From an uncultured Ardenticatenia bacterium (GTDB taxonomy: Bacteria; Chloroflexota; Anaerolineae; Promineifilales; Promineifilaceae), in assembly GCA_937858165.1 (NCBI GenBank), contig CALLZA010000393.1, positions 1-6,440 on the forward strand: a stretch of 6,440 bases of DNA, given 5' to 3'. Shown here piece after piece: positions 1 through 5,332 of the stretch. The position numbers and the translations under genes were made by a program. The notes under the pieces were generated by a model. That model had not been told where the DNA came from. It saw only the letters and a program-made list of their open reading frames with translations, and did not search any database. Numbering within the stretch: position 1 is the stretch's first letter; each line of letters begins with the position of its first letter.

Positions 1-115
1 TGCGTGGCTATGTGTGTACCTCATCCTATAGTTATATCACTGCGTCGTCTGTCAGTTATGTCTCCTGCGCTCGGGTGTATATGTGACAGTGCGTAGTACT
101 AATGGGTCCACGTAG
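1..115. other. Non-biological base calls beyond the sequencing adapter
   Basis: This segment lies outside the P7 flow-cell sequence and its poly-T run, so no template can underlie it. It has no plausible coding frame and its composition is unlike the GC-rich insert. It matches what basecallers emit after a read runs off the end of a library molecule. It should be trimmed, and no gene should be called in it. Confidence 0.9.
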
Positions 116-193
116 TTTTTTTTTTTTCAAGCAGAAGACGGCATACGAGATCTAGTACGGTCTCGTGGGCTCGGAGATGGGTATAAGAGACAG
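116..193. other. Illumina P7 / i7 index / Nextera Read 2 adapter with poly-T
   Basis: Twelve T's (116-127) precede the complete P7 primer sequence (128-151, beginning CAAGCAGAAGACGG), an 8-base index CTAGTACG (152-159, the Nextera N702 index as I remember it) and the Nextera Read 2 transposon adapter (160-193, ending in GTATAAGAGACAG). One base differs from the standard adapter: G at 180 where T is expected. Genuine insert DNA begins at 194. The adapter gives false peptide sequence to frames crossing it, for example VSYTHLRAHET at the end of the dehydratase frame and MGIRDR on the plus strand. Confidence 0.98.
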
Positions 194-962
194 GGGCTGG
201 GCCGCGCCGCAGCAGTTGCGCGCCCAGCCACAGATAGCCACTGAGAGGCTCCAGCACGTGCTGCCACGGCCGCACGCTGAGCGGATTGCGCACGCCGATG
301 GGGCGGCCGTCCATGAGCGCCTTCATGCAGTCGGGCACGAGACGGTAGTCAGCGAAGTCGCCGCCGCCGATGACGTTGCCCGCTCGCGTCGAGGCGATGG
401 CCACGCCGTGGTTGTCATAGTCGCCCGGCGCGAAGTAGGTGCTGCGATAGGCGGCGATAGCCAGTTCGGCCATCGCCTTGCTGGCGCTATACGGGTCGTG
501 GCCGCCCAGGGTGTCGCTCTCGCGATACCCCCACAGCCACTCCTGATTCTCGTACACCTTGTCGGTGGTGATGCTGACCAGAGCGCGCACGCTGTTGGTT
601 TGGCGGATCGCCTCTAGCACGTTGACCGTGCCGCCGGCGTTGGTGTCGATGGTCAGCTTCGGCTGCTCCACGGAGCGCAGGACAATGGGCTGCGCCGCCA
701 GGTGGAAGACGATCTCCGGCCGGTGGGTGGCTATCGTCTGGCGCACGGCGTCAAAGTCGCGGATGTCGCCGCGCACGTCGATGATGCGCTCGCTCAGGCC
801 GGAGGCGACGAAGTTGCTGGGCTGGGTCGGCGGCTCCGGGTGGCTGAAGCCGATGACCGTCGCCCCCAGTTCGAGCAGCCACGTCGTCAGCCACGACCCT
901 TTAAAGCCGGTGTGGCCGGTGATGAGGACGGGGAGGTTAGAGTAGGTGTTGGTGAAGGGCAT
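194..962 (-). CDS. rfbG: CDP-glucose 4,6-dehydratase, 3' end missing
   Basis: This short-chain dehydrogenase (extended SDR) uses bound NAD+ to convert CDP-glucose to CDP-4-keto-6-deoxyglucose, the entry step to CDP-linked 3,6-dideoxyhexoses and related surface sugars. The start is followed by the NAD-binding motif TGHTGFKG (residues 15-22). Catalytic-type residues are ITTDKVY (131-137) and Tyr158-x3-Lys162 in DPYSASK. The blocks GYRESD..LGGHDPYSASKA, RAGNVIGGGDFA and VRPWQHVLEPLSGYL are characteristic of the CDP-glucose enzyme rather than dTDP- or GDP-sugar dehydratases. Only about 256 genuine residues are present; the family is usually about 350, so roughly the last 100 are lost where adapter begins at 194. 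The frame continues to 99, but that tail is adapter. The ATG at 960-962 overlaps the end of the hicB-like frame by 26 nt and has no clear ribosome binding site, so it may depend on translation of that gene. Confidence 0.93.
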
Positions 963-1173
963 AGTAGTTGTCAGTTGTCAGTAAGTCAGCAGGCAAGGAG
1001 TCCACCTCATCCTCTTCATCTTCGAGGCATAGGGCGATGACTTCACGCATGTTGTTCATCAACTCATCAATCGTGCGCACCTGACTGTGGCAGGCGCACA
1101 ACTGCGGTACTTCGCCAACGTACAGCCCATCCTCGTCGCGTTCGATGACTACGTAGAACTCTCGTCTGTTCAT
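937..1173 (-). CDS. HicB-like (UPF0150) protein, orphan antitoxin-type
   Basis: This 78-residue protein has the HicB/UPF0150 pattern: a strand FYVVIERDEDGLYVGEVPQL, then CHSQ, then TIDELMNNMREVIALCLEDE (about residues 6-52). In HicAB toxin-antitoxin pairs, HicB folds like a degraded RNase H and neutralises the HicA RNA-binding toxin. No HicA-like frame (about 60-90 residues with a Gly-Ser-His motif) lies on either side, so this copy is solitary; many such UPF0150 proteins have no known target. No C-terminal DNA-binding domain is visible. The tail from about residue 62 (ADLLTTDNY) is encoded by the short repeat at 965-989, and the frame ends inside the next gene. A TATAAT 6 nt before the ATG suggests a leaderless transcript. 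Family assignment is fairly sure; an antitoxin role is not. Confidence 0.8.
   Translation of the reverse strand: MNRREFYVVIERDEDGLYVGEVPQLCACHSQVRTIDELMNNMREVIALCLEDEEDEVDSLPADLLTTDNYYALHQHLL
965..989. repeat. Short direct repeat TGTCAGTTGTCAGT, copy 1
   Basis: The core TGTCAGTTGTCAGT (969-982) is itself two tandem TGTCAGT units and is followed by a degenerate AAGTCAG. An identical 14-base core occurs at 1194-1207, so the hicB-like gene lies between two same-direction copies. The repeat encodes the hicB C-terminal tail and occupies the leader of the dehydratase gene, where a ribosome binding site would otherwise be. Confidence 0.75.
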
Positions 1174-1179
1174 GGGGAC

Positions 1180-1185
1180 ATTATA
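1180..1185 (-). promoter_or_regulatory. Putative -10 box (TATAAT) of the hicB-like gene
   Basis: Read on the minus strand this is a perfect TATAAT followed by six bases (GTCCCC) and the ATG at 1171-1173. With normal spacing, transcription would begin at or next to the A of the start codon, giving a leaderless mRNA. No Shine-Dalgarno sequence separates it from the start. A CTGACA 15 nt upstream, contributed by the TGTCAGT repeat, is a possible -35 box, but the spacer is short. Confidence 0.5.
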
Positions 1186-1193
1186 CAGGAAGC

Positions 1194-1227
1194 TGTCAGT
1201 TGTCAGTGGGTCAATGGGTCAGTAGTC
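1194..1227. repeat. Short direct repeat TGTCAGTTGTCAGT, copy 2, with degenerate units
   Basis: The 14-base core (1194-1207) is identical to 969-982. It is followed by degenerating units GGGTCAATGGGTCAGTAGTC. It lies just upstream of the hicB-like promoter on the minus strand and makes up most of the gap to the glycosyltransferase stop. Confidence 0.7.
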
Positions 1228-1244
1228 GTTGGTCGCGCTCTTGA

Positions 1245-1275
1245 TTCGTAGTTCGTCACTCGTCACCCGTCACTC
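1245..1275. repeat. Heptamer-type degenerate tandem repeat (CGTCACT / CGTCACC)
   Basis: The units TCGTAGT, TCGTCAC, TCGTCAC and CCGTCAC follow one another with a period of about 7 bases. On the minus strand the repeat encodes the last residues (TGDE) and the TGA stop (1256-1258) of the glycosyltransferase. It resembles the short tandem repetitive sequences common in cyanobacterial and some other bacterial intergenic regions. No function can be assigned. Confidence 0.65.
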
Positions 1276-2407
1276 TCCTATATACGTCCAGCGTTTCCTT
1301 TGCCGTACGTTCCCAGGTGAACTGGGCCGCCTGCTGGGGGCCGGCGCGGCGGAGGTCGGCCGCTTGTTGTTCGTCCATCACCAGCGCGATGATCGCCCCG
1401 GCCATGCCGCGCACGTCGTCGGGGTCGATGGCGAAGCCGGCCGGGCCGATGACCTCCGGCAGTGAACCGCTGTCGCCCACGACGACCGGCGTGCCGCAGG
1501 CCATCGCCTCCAGCGGCGGCAGGCCAAACCCCTCATGGCGGCTGGGAAAGGCGAATACCTCCGCGCTGCGATAGAGCAGTGGCTTGTCGGCCTCGTCTAC
1601 GTAGCCGATCCAGCGCACGAAGCGGCTCAGCCCGGCGCGCTCGATCAGCCCGTCGTAGTCGGGGAAGGCGGCCGATGTCCCGTCCGGCTTGCGCCCGGCC
1701 AACAGCAGCGGGTACTCCTCGCCCAGCGCCCCGGCCACGTAGGTGTAGGCGTTGAGCAGGGTAACGACGTTCTTGTGCGTCTCGTAGCCGCCCAGATAGA
1801 GCACGTAGAAGTCGGGCAGGTCATATTTGCGCCGCACGGCCATGTCGACCAGGCTGTTGCCGGCCCGCGGCGTGTACTCCGGCCCGACGCCCAGATAGAC
1901 GACGGTCACGTCCGGCTCGGCCACGCCCAGGTGGGTCAGGATGTCGGCGCGGCTGGCCTGTGAATCGGTCAGGATGTGGTCGGCCCCGCGCGCGGCGGCG
2001 CTGACCAGGGCGTTGTAGAGACGCGCGCCCAGGCCGTGACGATACTCCGGCACAAGCAGCGTCGTCAGGTCGTGGACGGTGACGACCAGCGGCGCGGGTG
2101 AGCGCAGCGGCGGGCCGAAGTAGGGCACGTGGGCCAGCGTCGCCCCCAGCCGGCGGCAGGCGTCCGGGAAGCCGCGCTGCTCGAACAGCACTTTGCCCAC
2201 GTGGCCGGGGCGCAGCGGCACGATGTGGACGCCCACGTCGTCGGGCACGCCCTCCGGCGGCGGCCCGCCCGGCAACTGCGGATAGACGAGGGTGAGGGTC
2301 ACGTCCGGAGCAAGGCGGTGCAGGTGGGTGACGAGTTGGCGGGTATACTGGCCGCTGCCGGTGTGGGGCCGGTCCCAGAAGGTGGCGTTGAGGGCGACGT
2401 GCATCAC
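1256..2407 (-). CDS. Glycosyltransferase, GT4-type (GT-B fold)
   Basis: This retaining glycosyltransferase moves a sugar from a nucleotide-sugar donor to a glycan or lipid acceptor, probably at the cytoplasmic face of the membrane. The N-terminal acceptor domain opens with HVALNATFWDRPHTGSGQY; its Gly-rich loop is residues 17-19. VTVHDLT (109-115) follows. The C-terminal donor domain starts near VLYLGGYETHKN (202-213) and holds the GT4 signature: Glu292 in HEGFG and Glu300 in PPLE form the EX7E motif, then AMACGTPVV. At 383 residues it is full length, with no signal peptide or membrane segment. The first codon is GTG at 2407, with ATG immediately after at 2404. A TATAAT exactly 6 nt before the GTG, as in the hicB-like gene, favours GTG and a leaderless message. 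Donor and acceptor cannot be read from sequence; the nearby CDP-glucose dehydratase suggests surface polysaccharide. Confidence 0.93.
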   Translation of the reverse strand: MMHVALNATFWDRPHTGSGQYTRQLVTHLHRLAPDVTLTLVYPQLPGGPPPEGVPDDVGVHIVPLRPGHVGKVLFEQRGFPDACRRLGATLAHVPYFGPPLRSPAPLVVTVHDLTTLLVPEYRHGLGARLYNALVSAAARGADHILTDSQASRADILTHLGVAEPDVTVVYLGVGPEYTPRAGNSLVDMAVRRKYDLPDFYVLYLGGYETHKNVVTLLNAYTYVAGALGEEYPLLLAGRKPDGTSAAFPDYDGLIERAGLSRFVRWIGYVDEADKPLLYRSAEVFAFPSRHEGFGLPPLEAMACGTPVVVGDSGSLPEVIGPAGFAIDPDDVRGMAGAIIALVMDEQQAADLRRAGPQQAAQFTWERTAKETLDVYRRVTGDE

Positions 2408-2412
2408 GCCGG

Positions 2413-2418
2413 ATTATA
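2413..2418 (-). promoter_or_regulatory. Putative -10 box (TATAAT) of the glycosyltransferase gene
   Basis: On the minus strand a perfect TATAAT is followed by CCGGCG and then GTGATG. The 6-nt gap to the GTG equals that found for the hicB-like gene. There is no good -35 hexamer at 16-18 nt and no TG extension, so the call rests on the -10 match and the repeated spacing. Confidence 0.45.
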
Positions 2419-2425
2419 GCCCTTT

Positions 2426-2458
2426 CCCGGCGCATCGCCCTATCCCGGTGCATCGCAC
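2426..2458. repeat. Degenerate direct copies of a GGTGCATCGCAC unit
   Basis: CCCGGCGCATCGCCC (2426-2440) and CCCGGTGCATCGCAC (2444-2458) agree at 13 of 15 positions with an 18-base period. The second copy runs into the left arm of the hairpin at 2447-2478, so the same unit recurs as direct and inverted copies in the gap between the aminopeptidase and the glycosyltransferase. Confidence 0.65.
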
Positions 2459-2478
2459 TTTCCGAAGTGCGTTGCACC
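2447..2478. repeat. Palindromic hairpin 1 of a REP-like pair
   Basis: The arms GGTGCATCGCACTT (2447-2460) and AAGTGCGTTGCACC (2465-2478) pair over 14 bases with one mismatch around the loop TCCG. The stem is nearly the same as that at 2498-2529. No run of T's follows on the minus strand, so it does not look like an ordinary intrinsic terminator, though it could protect or terminate the aminopeptidase message. Confidence 0.85.
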
Positions 2479-2497
2479 TTCTTAGCGCTACCGGAAA

Positions 2498-2529
2498 GGT
2501 GCATCGCACTTCAGAAAGTGCGATGCACC
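2498..2529. repeat. Palindromic hairpin 2 of a REP-like pair, containing a gene stop
   Basis: The arms GGTGCATCGCACTT (2498-2511) and AAGTGCGATGCACC (2516-2529) pair perfectly over 14 bases around the loop CAGA. On the minus strand one arm encodes the last residues (VHRTF) of the aminopeptidase, and its TGA stop (2511-2513) falls at the loop. The 19 bases between the two hairpins contain an 8-base palindrome, TAGCGCTA (2484-2491). Two like hairpins side by side resemble a REP doublet (BIME/REPIN type). Confidence 0.88.
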
Positions 2530-3791
2530 AGCCGCTTTACCTCATCGGTCGGCAAGGCGTGGCGGATGTGACCGTGGCGGCCGACGACCGTCTGGGCCAT
2601 GAGCAGGCTGTTGTAGATCGCCTCCTCGACACATTCGACAACGGCCAGGGCGAACAAGTCCATGAGCGGCTGTTCGTGTAGACCTCTGAGGTCTGCCGCA
2701 GACCTCAGAGGTCTGGGAACGCTAAAGGCGATGACAAAATCGCCGCTGCCGCCGTGGCCGGGCGTGCCCGTACGCGCCAGCCCGAACACCGCCCGCTTGG
2801 CCAGCCGCCCCAGGCCGCGGCTGTCGAGCGGCGCGTCGGTGGCTAGCACGATCATGATGGAACTGCCTTGGGGAGAGGGGTCAGGTTCCAGGGGCCAGGT
2901 TCCAGGGGAAGAGGGCTCTTCCCTGGCCCCTGGAACCTGGCCCCTGGCCCCTTCTTCCGGTGGTCGCAAATAGCGCCCCACAGGCACGCCGCCGATCGTC
3001 AACTCCTCCGCCCGGCCCATGTTGGTCTGCACCAGCGCGCCGACGGTATAGCTGCCGGGAGCGGCGAGCTCACGCAAAGGCGCAGAGGGGCGAAGGCGCA
3101 AAGAAGATTCGGCTTCCCTTTCTTCCTTTGCGCCTTGGCTCTCTTTGCGTCTTTGCGTGAGCTCTTCTTCGCTAACCAGCACCCGCGACGCCGTGCCGAT
3201 GCCCCCCTTCCAGCCGTAGCAACTCGTGCCCGTGCCCGCGCCGACCGCCCCTTCAGCGACATCGGCCGCCGCGGCGACCAGCGCCGCGCGCACCTCGCTC
3301 AGGCCAATGGGCCGCCCCTGCAAGTCGCTCAGATAGCCGTCGCTCGTCTCGCCCACCAGCGGGTTGACGCTGACGTGGCCGCGCCAGCCGCTGGCGGCGA
3401 AGCCGACGCCGATGTGGGGGTTCTGCTCGATGGCCAGGCTGATGAGCGCGTCGGCCACGCGCGGCACGTTGAGCGTGCCGGTCAGGGCGATGGGCGTCTC
3501 GAGCAGCCCCAGTTCGCGCACCTGCTCGAAGCCGTGAGGCTTGCCGAAGCCGTTGATGGTGTGGACAGCGGCGACAACCTTGTCTTCATACAGGTTGCCG
3601 CCGTGGGGCAAAACAAGGGTGACGCCGGTGCGGAACGGGCCGCTGCCGGGCCGCCACGCCGGGCCGGTGTCACTCGGCCCGGCGATGAGAGTAAAGTGGC
3701 CGACGGTGACGCCGGCCACATCGCTGATGGCGTTGCGCGGCCCCGGCGGCAGCGCGCTGTCATAGATGCCTAGCTCGCGGATGCGCGGCAT
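2511..3791 (-). CDS. P1/S58-family aminopeptidase (DmpA-like) with three in-frame palindromic insertions
   Basis: Family S58 (DmpA/BapA) enzymes are Ntn-type hydrolases that cut themselves once before a serine, making an alpha and a beta chain, and then release N-terminal residues from small peptides, D-amino-acid esters or beta-peptides. Here are seen ISDVAGVTVGH (22-32), the NPLVGETSDGYLSD region (143-156), GAGTGTSCYGWKGGIGTASR (184-203), YTVGALVQTN (248-257), GGVPVGRYL (267-275), the cleavage block GSSIMIVLATDAPL (309-322) and GHGGSGDFVIAFS (345-357). Ser310 or Ser311 should be the nucleophile: the block following it and the 38-residue distance to Ser349 favour Ser311. Ser349 and Asp351 fit the other catalytic positions. 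Residues about 210-242, 276-307 and 360-371 have no counterpart in the family pattern I know and coincide with palindromes; without them the length, about 350, would be normal. The C-terminus VHRTF comes from a fourth palindrome. The ATG is 3 nt after the lpdA stop, with no visible ribosome binding site, suggesting coupled translation. Whether the enzyme is still active is unknown. Confidence 0.92.
   Translation of the reverse strand: MPRIRELGIYDSALPPGPRNAISDVAGVTVGHFTLIAGPSDTGPAWRPGSGPFRTGVTLVLPHGGNLYEDKVVAAVHTINGFGKPHGFEQVRELGLLETPIALTGTLNVPRVADALISLAIEQNPHIGVGFAASGWRGHVSVNPLVGETSDGYLSDLQGRPIGLSEVRAALVAAAADVAEGAVGAGTGTSCYGWKGGIGTASRVLVSEEELTQRRKESQGAKEEREAESSLRLRPSAPLRELAAPGSYTVGALVQTNMGRAEELTIGGVPVGRYLRPPEEGARGQVPGAREEPSSPGTWPLEPDPSPQGSSIMIVLATDAPLDSRGLGRLAKRAVFGLARTGTPGHGGSGDFVIAFSVPRPLRSAADLRGLHEQPLMDLFALAVVECVEEAIYNSLLMAQTVVGRHGHIRHALPTDEVKRLVHRTF
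2680..2714. repeat. Palindromic element A, inside the aminopeptidase gene
   Basis: Two perfect 16-base arms (2680-2695, beginning AGACCTCTGAGG, and 2699-2714) flank the 3-base loop CCG. Each arm is itself nearly palindromic (GACCTC-T-GAGGTC), so it can also fold as two small hairpins. On the coding strand it adds RPLRSAADLRGL (residues 360-371) between FVIAFSV and HEQPLMDLF. The plus strand read in the matching phase gives the same 12 residues. Confidence 0.92.
2876..2945. repeat. Palindromic element B, inside the aminopeptidase gene
   Basis: Arms 2876-2899 and 2922-2945 pair over 24 positions with one mismatch (2881 against 2940). An inner stem, GAAGAG (2908-2913) with CTCTTC (2916-2921), closes it, and an 8-base bulge lies in the left arm (2900-2907). 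The element is built from CCAGG/TTCCAGGGG units. It adds residues up to about 307 (RGQVPG...PGTWPL...), ending only a few codons before the Gly-Ser-Ser self-cleavage site. The plus strand encodes a similar peptide. Confidence 0.9.
3066..3164. repeat. Palindromic element C, inside the aminopeptidase gene
   Basis: The outer arms GAGCTCACGCAAAG (3066-3079) and its exact complement (3151-3164) are followed by an imperfect stem made of CGCAAAG/GCGC units with a loop near 3102-3115. The element is 99 bases, exactly 33 codons, and starts on a codon boundary on both strands. It adds ELTQRRKESQG...APLREL (residues 210-242) between ASRVLVSEE and YTVGALVQTN. Its CGCAAAG units resemble those of the intergenic element at 5203-5332. 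Confidence 0.9.
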
Positions 3792-3794
3792 GGG

Positions 3795-5186
3795 CTAGAT
3801 GTGGATCGGCTGCCCCTCGACGCCGTGGGCCGCTTCCATCAGCGCCTCGCTCAGCGTCGGGTGGGCGTGGACGTTGCGGGCAATCTCCTCGGCCGTCAGC
3901 TCGTTGTTGTGCGCCAGCGTCAGCTCCGGCAGCAGCTCCGTCACGTCCGGGCCGACCAGATGCGCGCCCAGAATCTCGCCATAGCGGGCGTCGCTGATGA
4001 TCTTCACGAAGCCCTCTTTCTCGCCCAGCCCCAGCGACTTGCCGTTGGCCACAAACGGGAACTGGCCGACCTTGACCTCGTAGCCCGCCTCCTTGGCCGC
4101 TGCCTCGGTGTAGCCGAAGCTGGCCACTTGCGGCTGGCTGTAGGTGCAGCGCGGCATCATGCGAAAGTCGAGCGGCGTCGTGTGGTGGCCGGCGATCGTC
4201 TCGGCGGCAATGAGGCCCATCGCCGACGCCACGTGGGCCAGCCGGTAGTCGGTGGCCACGTCGCCGATGGCGTAGACGCCCGGCACGTTGGTGCGCATGT
4301 TGCCGTCGATGGCGATGTTCTTGCGCTCGGTCAACTGCACGCCGGCCGCCTCCAGCCCAATGCCCTCGGTGTTGGGCAGGAAGTTGATGGCCACCATGCA
4401 CTGCTCGGCCTCCAGCGGTTGCCCGCCCTCGACCTGCACGCGCACGCCATTGTCGCTCTTCTCGATGCCCGTCACCCTGGCGTTGGTCTGGAACTTGACG
4501 CCCAGCTTCTTGTACGCCTTCTCCAGCGTATCGCTGACTTCCGGCTCTTCGTTGGGCAGCAAGTGGGGCATCATCTCCAGGATGGTCACGTTGACGCCGT
4601 AGTTGGCCCAGACGTAGGCGAACTCGACGCCAATCGCCCCGCCGCCGATGATGATCACCGACGTGGGCGGCTTGTCGGCCAGAATAGCCGGGATGTAGGA
4701 GATAATGCGCTGCTCATCGAACTCGACGCCGGGGAAGGGGCGCGGCCGCGCCCCGGTGGCGATGATGATGTTCTTGGCGCTCAGCGTCGCTTCCTTGCCG
4801 TCGTTGAGCTTGACCGCCATCGTGTTCGGCCCGGTCAGCGTGCCCGTGCCGTCATAGACGTCGATCTTGTTCTTCTTCATCAGGAAGCTGACGCCCTTCA
4901 CCAGCCGGTCAGACACCTGGCGGCTGCGCTTGAAGGCAGTGGGGTAGTCGAGCTTCAGGTTGTCGAAGCTGAAGCCGAACTCCTTGGCCCGGTGCTGCAA
5001 GGTGTGGGCCACTTCGGCATTTTTTAGCAGCGCCTTGGTGGGAATGCAGCCGATGTTGAGGCAGACGCCGCCCATGTACTGCCGTTCGACGACGGCCGTC
5101 CGCAACCCCAACTGCGCCGCCCGAATCGCCGCCACGTAGCCCCCCGGCCCCGCGCCCAGCACTACCACGTCGTATTGATCGGCCAT
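3795..5186 (-). CDS. lpdA: Dihydrolipoyl dehydrogenase (E3)
   Basis: This FAD flavoprotein reoxidises dihydrolipoyl groups with NAD+, serving as E3 of the pyruvate, 2-oxoglutarate or branched-chain 2-oxoacid dehydrogenase complexes and of glycine cleavage. Seen in order: FAD motif GAGPGG (11-16); the redox-active disulphide Cys42/Cys47 in GGVCLNIGCIPTK; ATGARPRP (144-151); NAD motif GGGAIGVEFA (181-190); second FAD motif VYAIGDVA (304-311); and the dimer-interface active site HAHPTLSE (440-447), with His442 and Glu447. At 463 residues it is full length and intact, with no lipoyl domain fused to it. The ATG at 5184-5186 has an AGGGAG ribosome site 5 nt upstream. No E1 or E2 gene is in view, so the complex it serves is not known. 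It ends 3 nt before the aminopeptidase start. Confidence 0.97.
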   Translation of the reverse strand: MADQYDVVVLGAGPGGYVAAIRAAQLGLRTAVVERQYMGGVCLNIGCIPTKALLKNAEVAHTLQHRAKEFGFSFDNLKLDYPTAFKRSRQVSDRLVKGVSFLMKKNKIDVYDGTGTLTGPNTMAVKLNDGKEATLSAKNIIIATGARPRPFPGVEFDEQRIISYIPAILADKPPTSVIIIGGGAIGVEFAYVWANYGVNVTILEMMPHLLPNEEPEVSDTLEKAYKKLGVKFQTNARVTGIEKSDNGVRVQVEGGQPLEAEQCMVAINFLPNTEGIGLEAAGVQLTERKNIAIDGNMRTNVPGVYAIGDVATDYRLAHVASAMGLIAAETIAGHHTTPLDFRMMPRCTYSQPQVASFGYTEAAAKEAGYEVKVGQFPFVANGKSLGLGEKEGFVKIISDARYGEILGAHLVGPDVTELLPELTLAHNNELTAEEIARNVHAHPTLSEALMEAAHGVEGQPIHI

Positions 5187-5191
5187 AATCT

Positions 5192-5197
5192 CTCCCT
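5192..5197 (-). promoter_or_regulatory. Ribosome binding site of lpdA
   Basis: AGGGAG on the minus strand lies 5 nt before the lpdA ATG. It fixes the start and contrasts with the two genes here that lack such a site. Confidence 0.75.
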
Positions 5198-5202
5198 AAT
5201 GA

Positions 5203-5332
5203 CGAGTAAAGAACCTAACGCCAAGATCGCAAAGTGCGCCAAGACCGCAAAGAGAAACCACAGATCACACAGATTTCTTCTTTGCGTGCTTTGCGCCTTT
5301 AGCGATCTTGGCGTGAGGTTCTTCTTTACTCG
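5203..5332. repeat. Palindromic element D, between the epimerase and lpdA
   Basis: Long imperfect arms (about 5203-5250 and 5281-5332) begin with CGAGTAAAG and share ACGCCAAGATCGC; the right arm has a few extra bases. The roughly 30-base centre (5251-5280) contains ACCACAGATCACACAGATT, a module also found in element E at 5749-5810. The right arm includes the TAA stop (5326-5328) of the epimerase, and the left end lies 6 nt beyond the lpdA ribosome site, so the element fills the gap. There is no T-run typical of a terminator. Confidence 0.88.

Noticed and set aside
116..127. Poly-T and poly-A runs (116-127, 6318-6329) as genomic homopolymers or retroelement tails
   Set aside because: They follow directly on the P7 and P5 flow-cell sequences and are the usual run-off signal.
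99..193. C-terminal extension of the CDP-glucose dehydratase frame (SYTHLRAHET and onward)
   Set aside because: It is translated P7/Nextera adapter and poly-T, not gene sequence.
1174..1255. A HicA toxin partner for the HicB-like gene
   Set aside because: Neither this gap nor the downstream side holds a 60-90-codon frame with the HicA Gly-Ser-His pattern; the gap is short repeats.
1256..2407. A second overlapping minus-strand gene in the alternative frame (1821-2504)
   Set aside because: It is an arginine-, proline- and alanine-rich shadow frame with no motif, whereas the frame at 1256-2407 carries a full glycosyltransferase signature.
2426..2529. CRISPR array
   Set aside because: Only two hairpins and two degenerate copies, unequal gaps, no unique spacers of constant length and no cas genes.
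5203..5332. Intrinsic terminators at the intergenic palindromes
   Set aside because: No run of T's follows the stems on the transcribed strand, and similar elements lie inside a coding gene where termination would be harmful. A weak or factor-dependent effect is not excluded.
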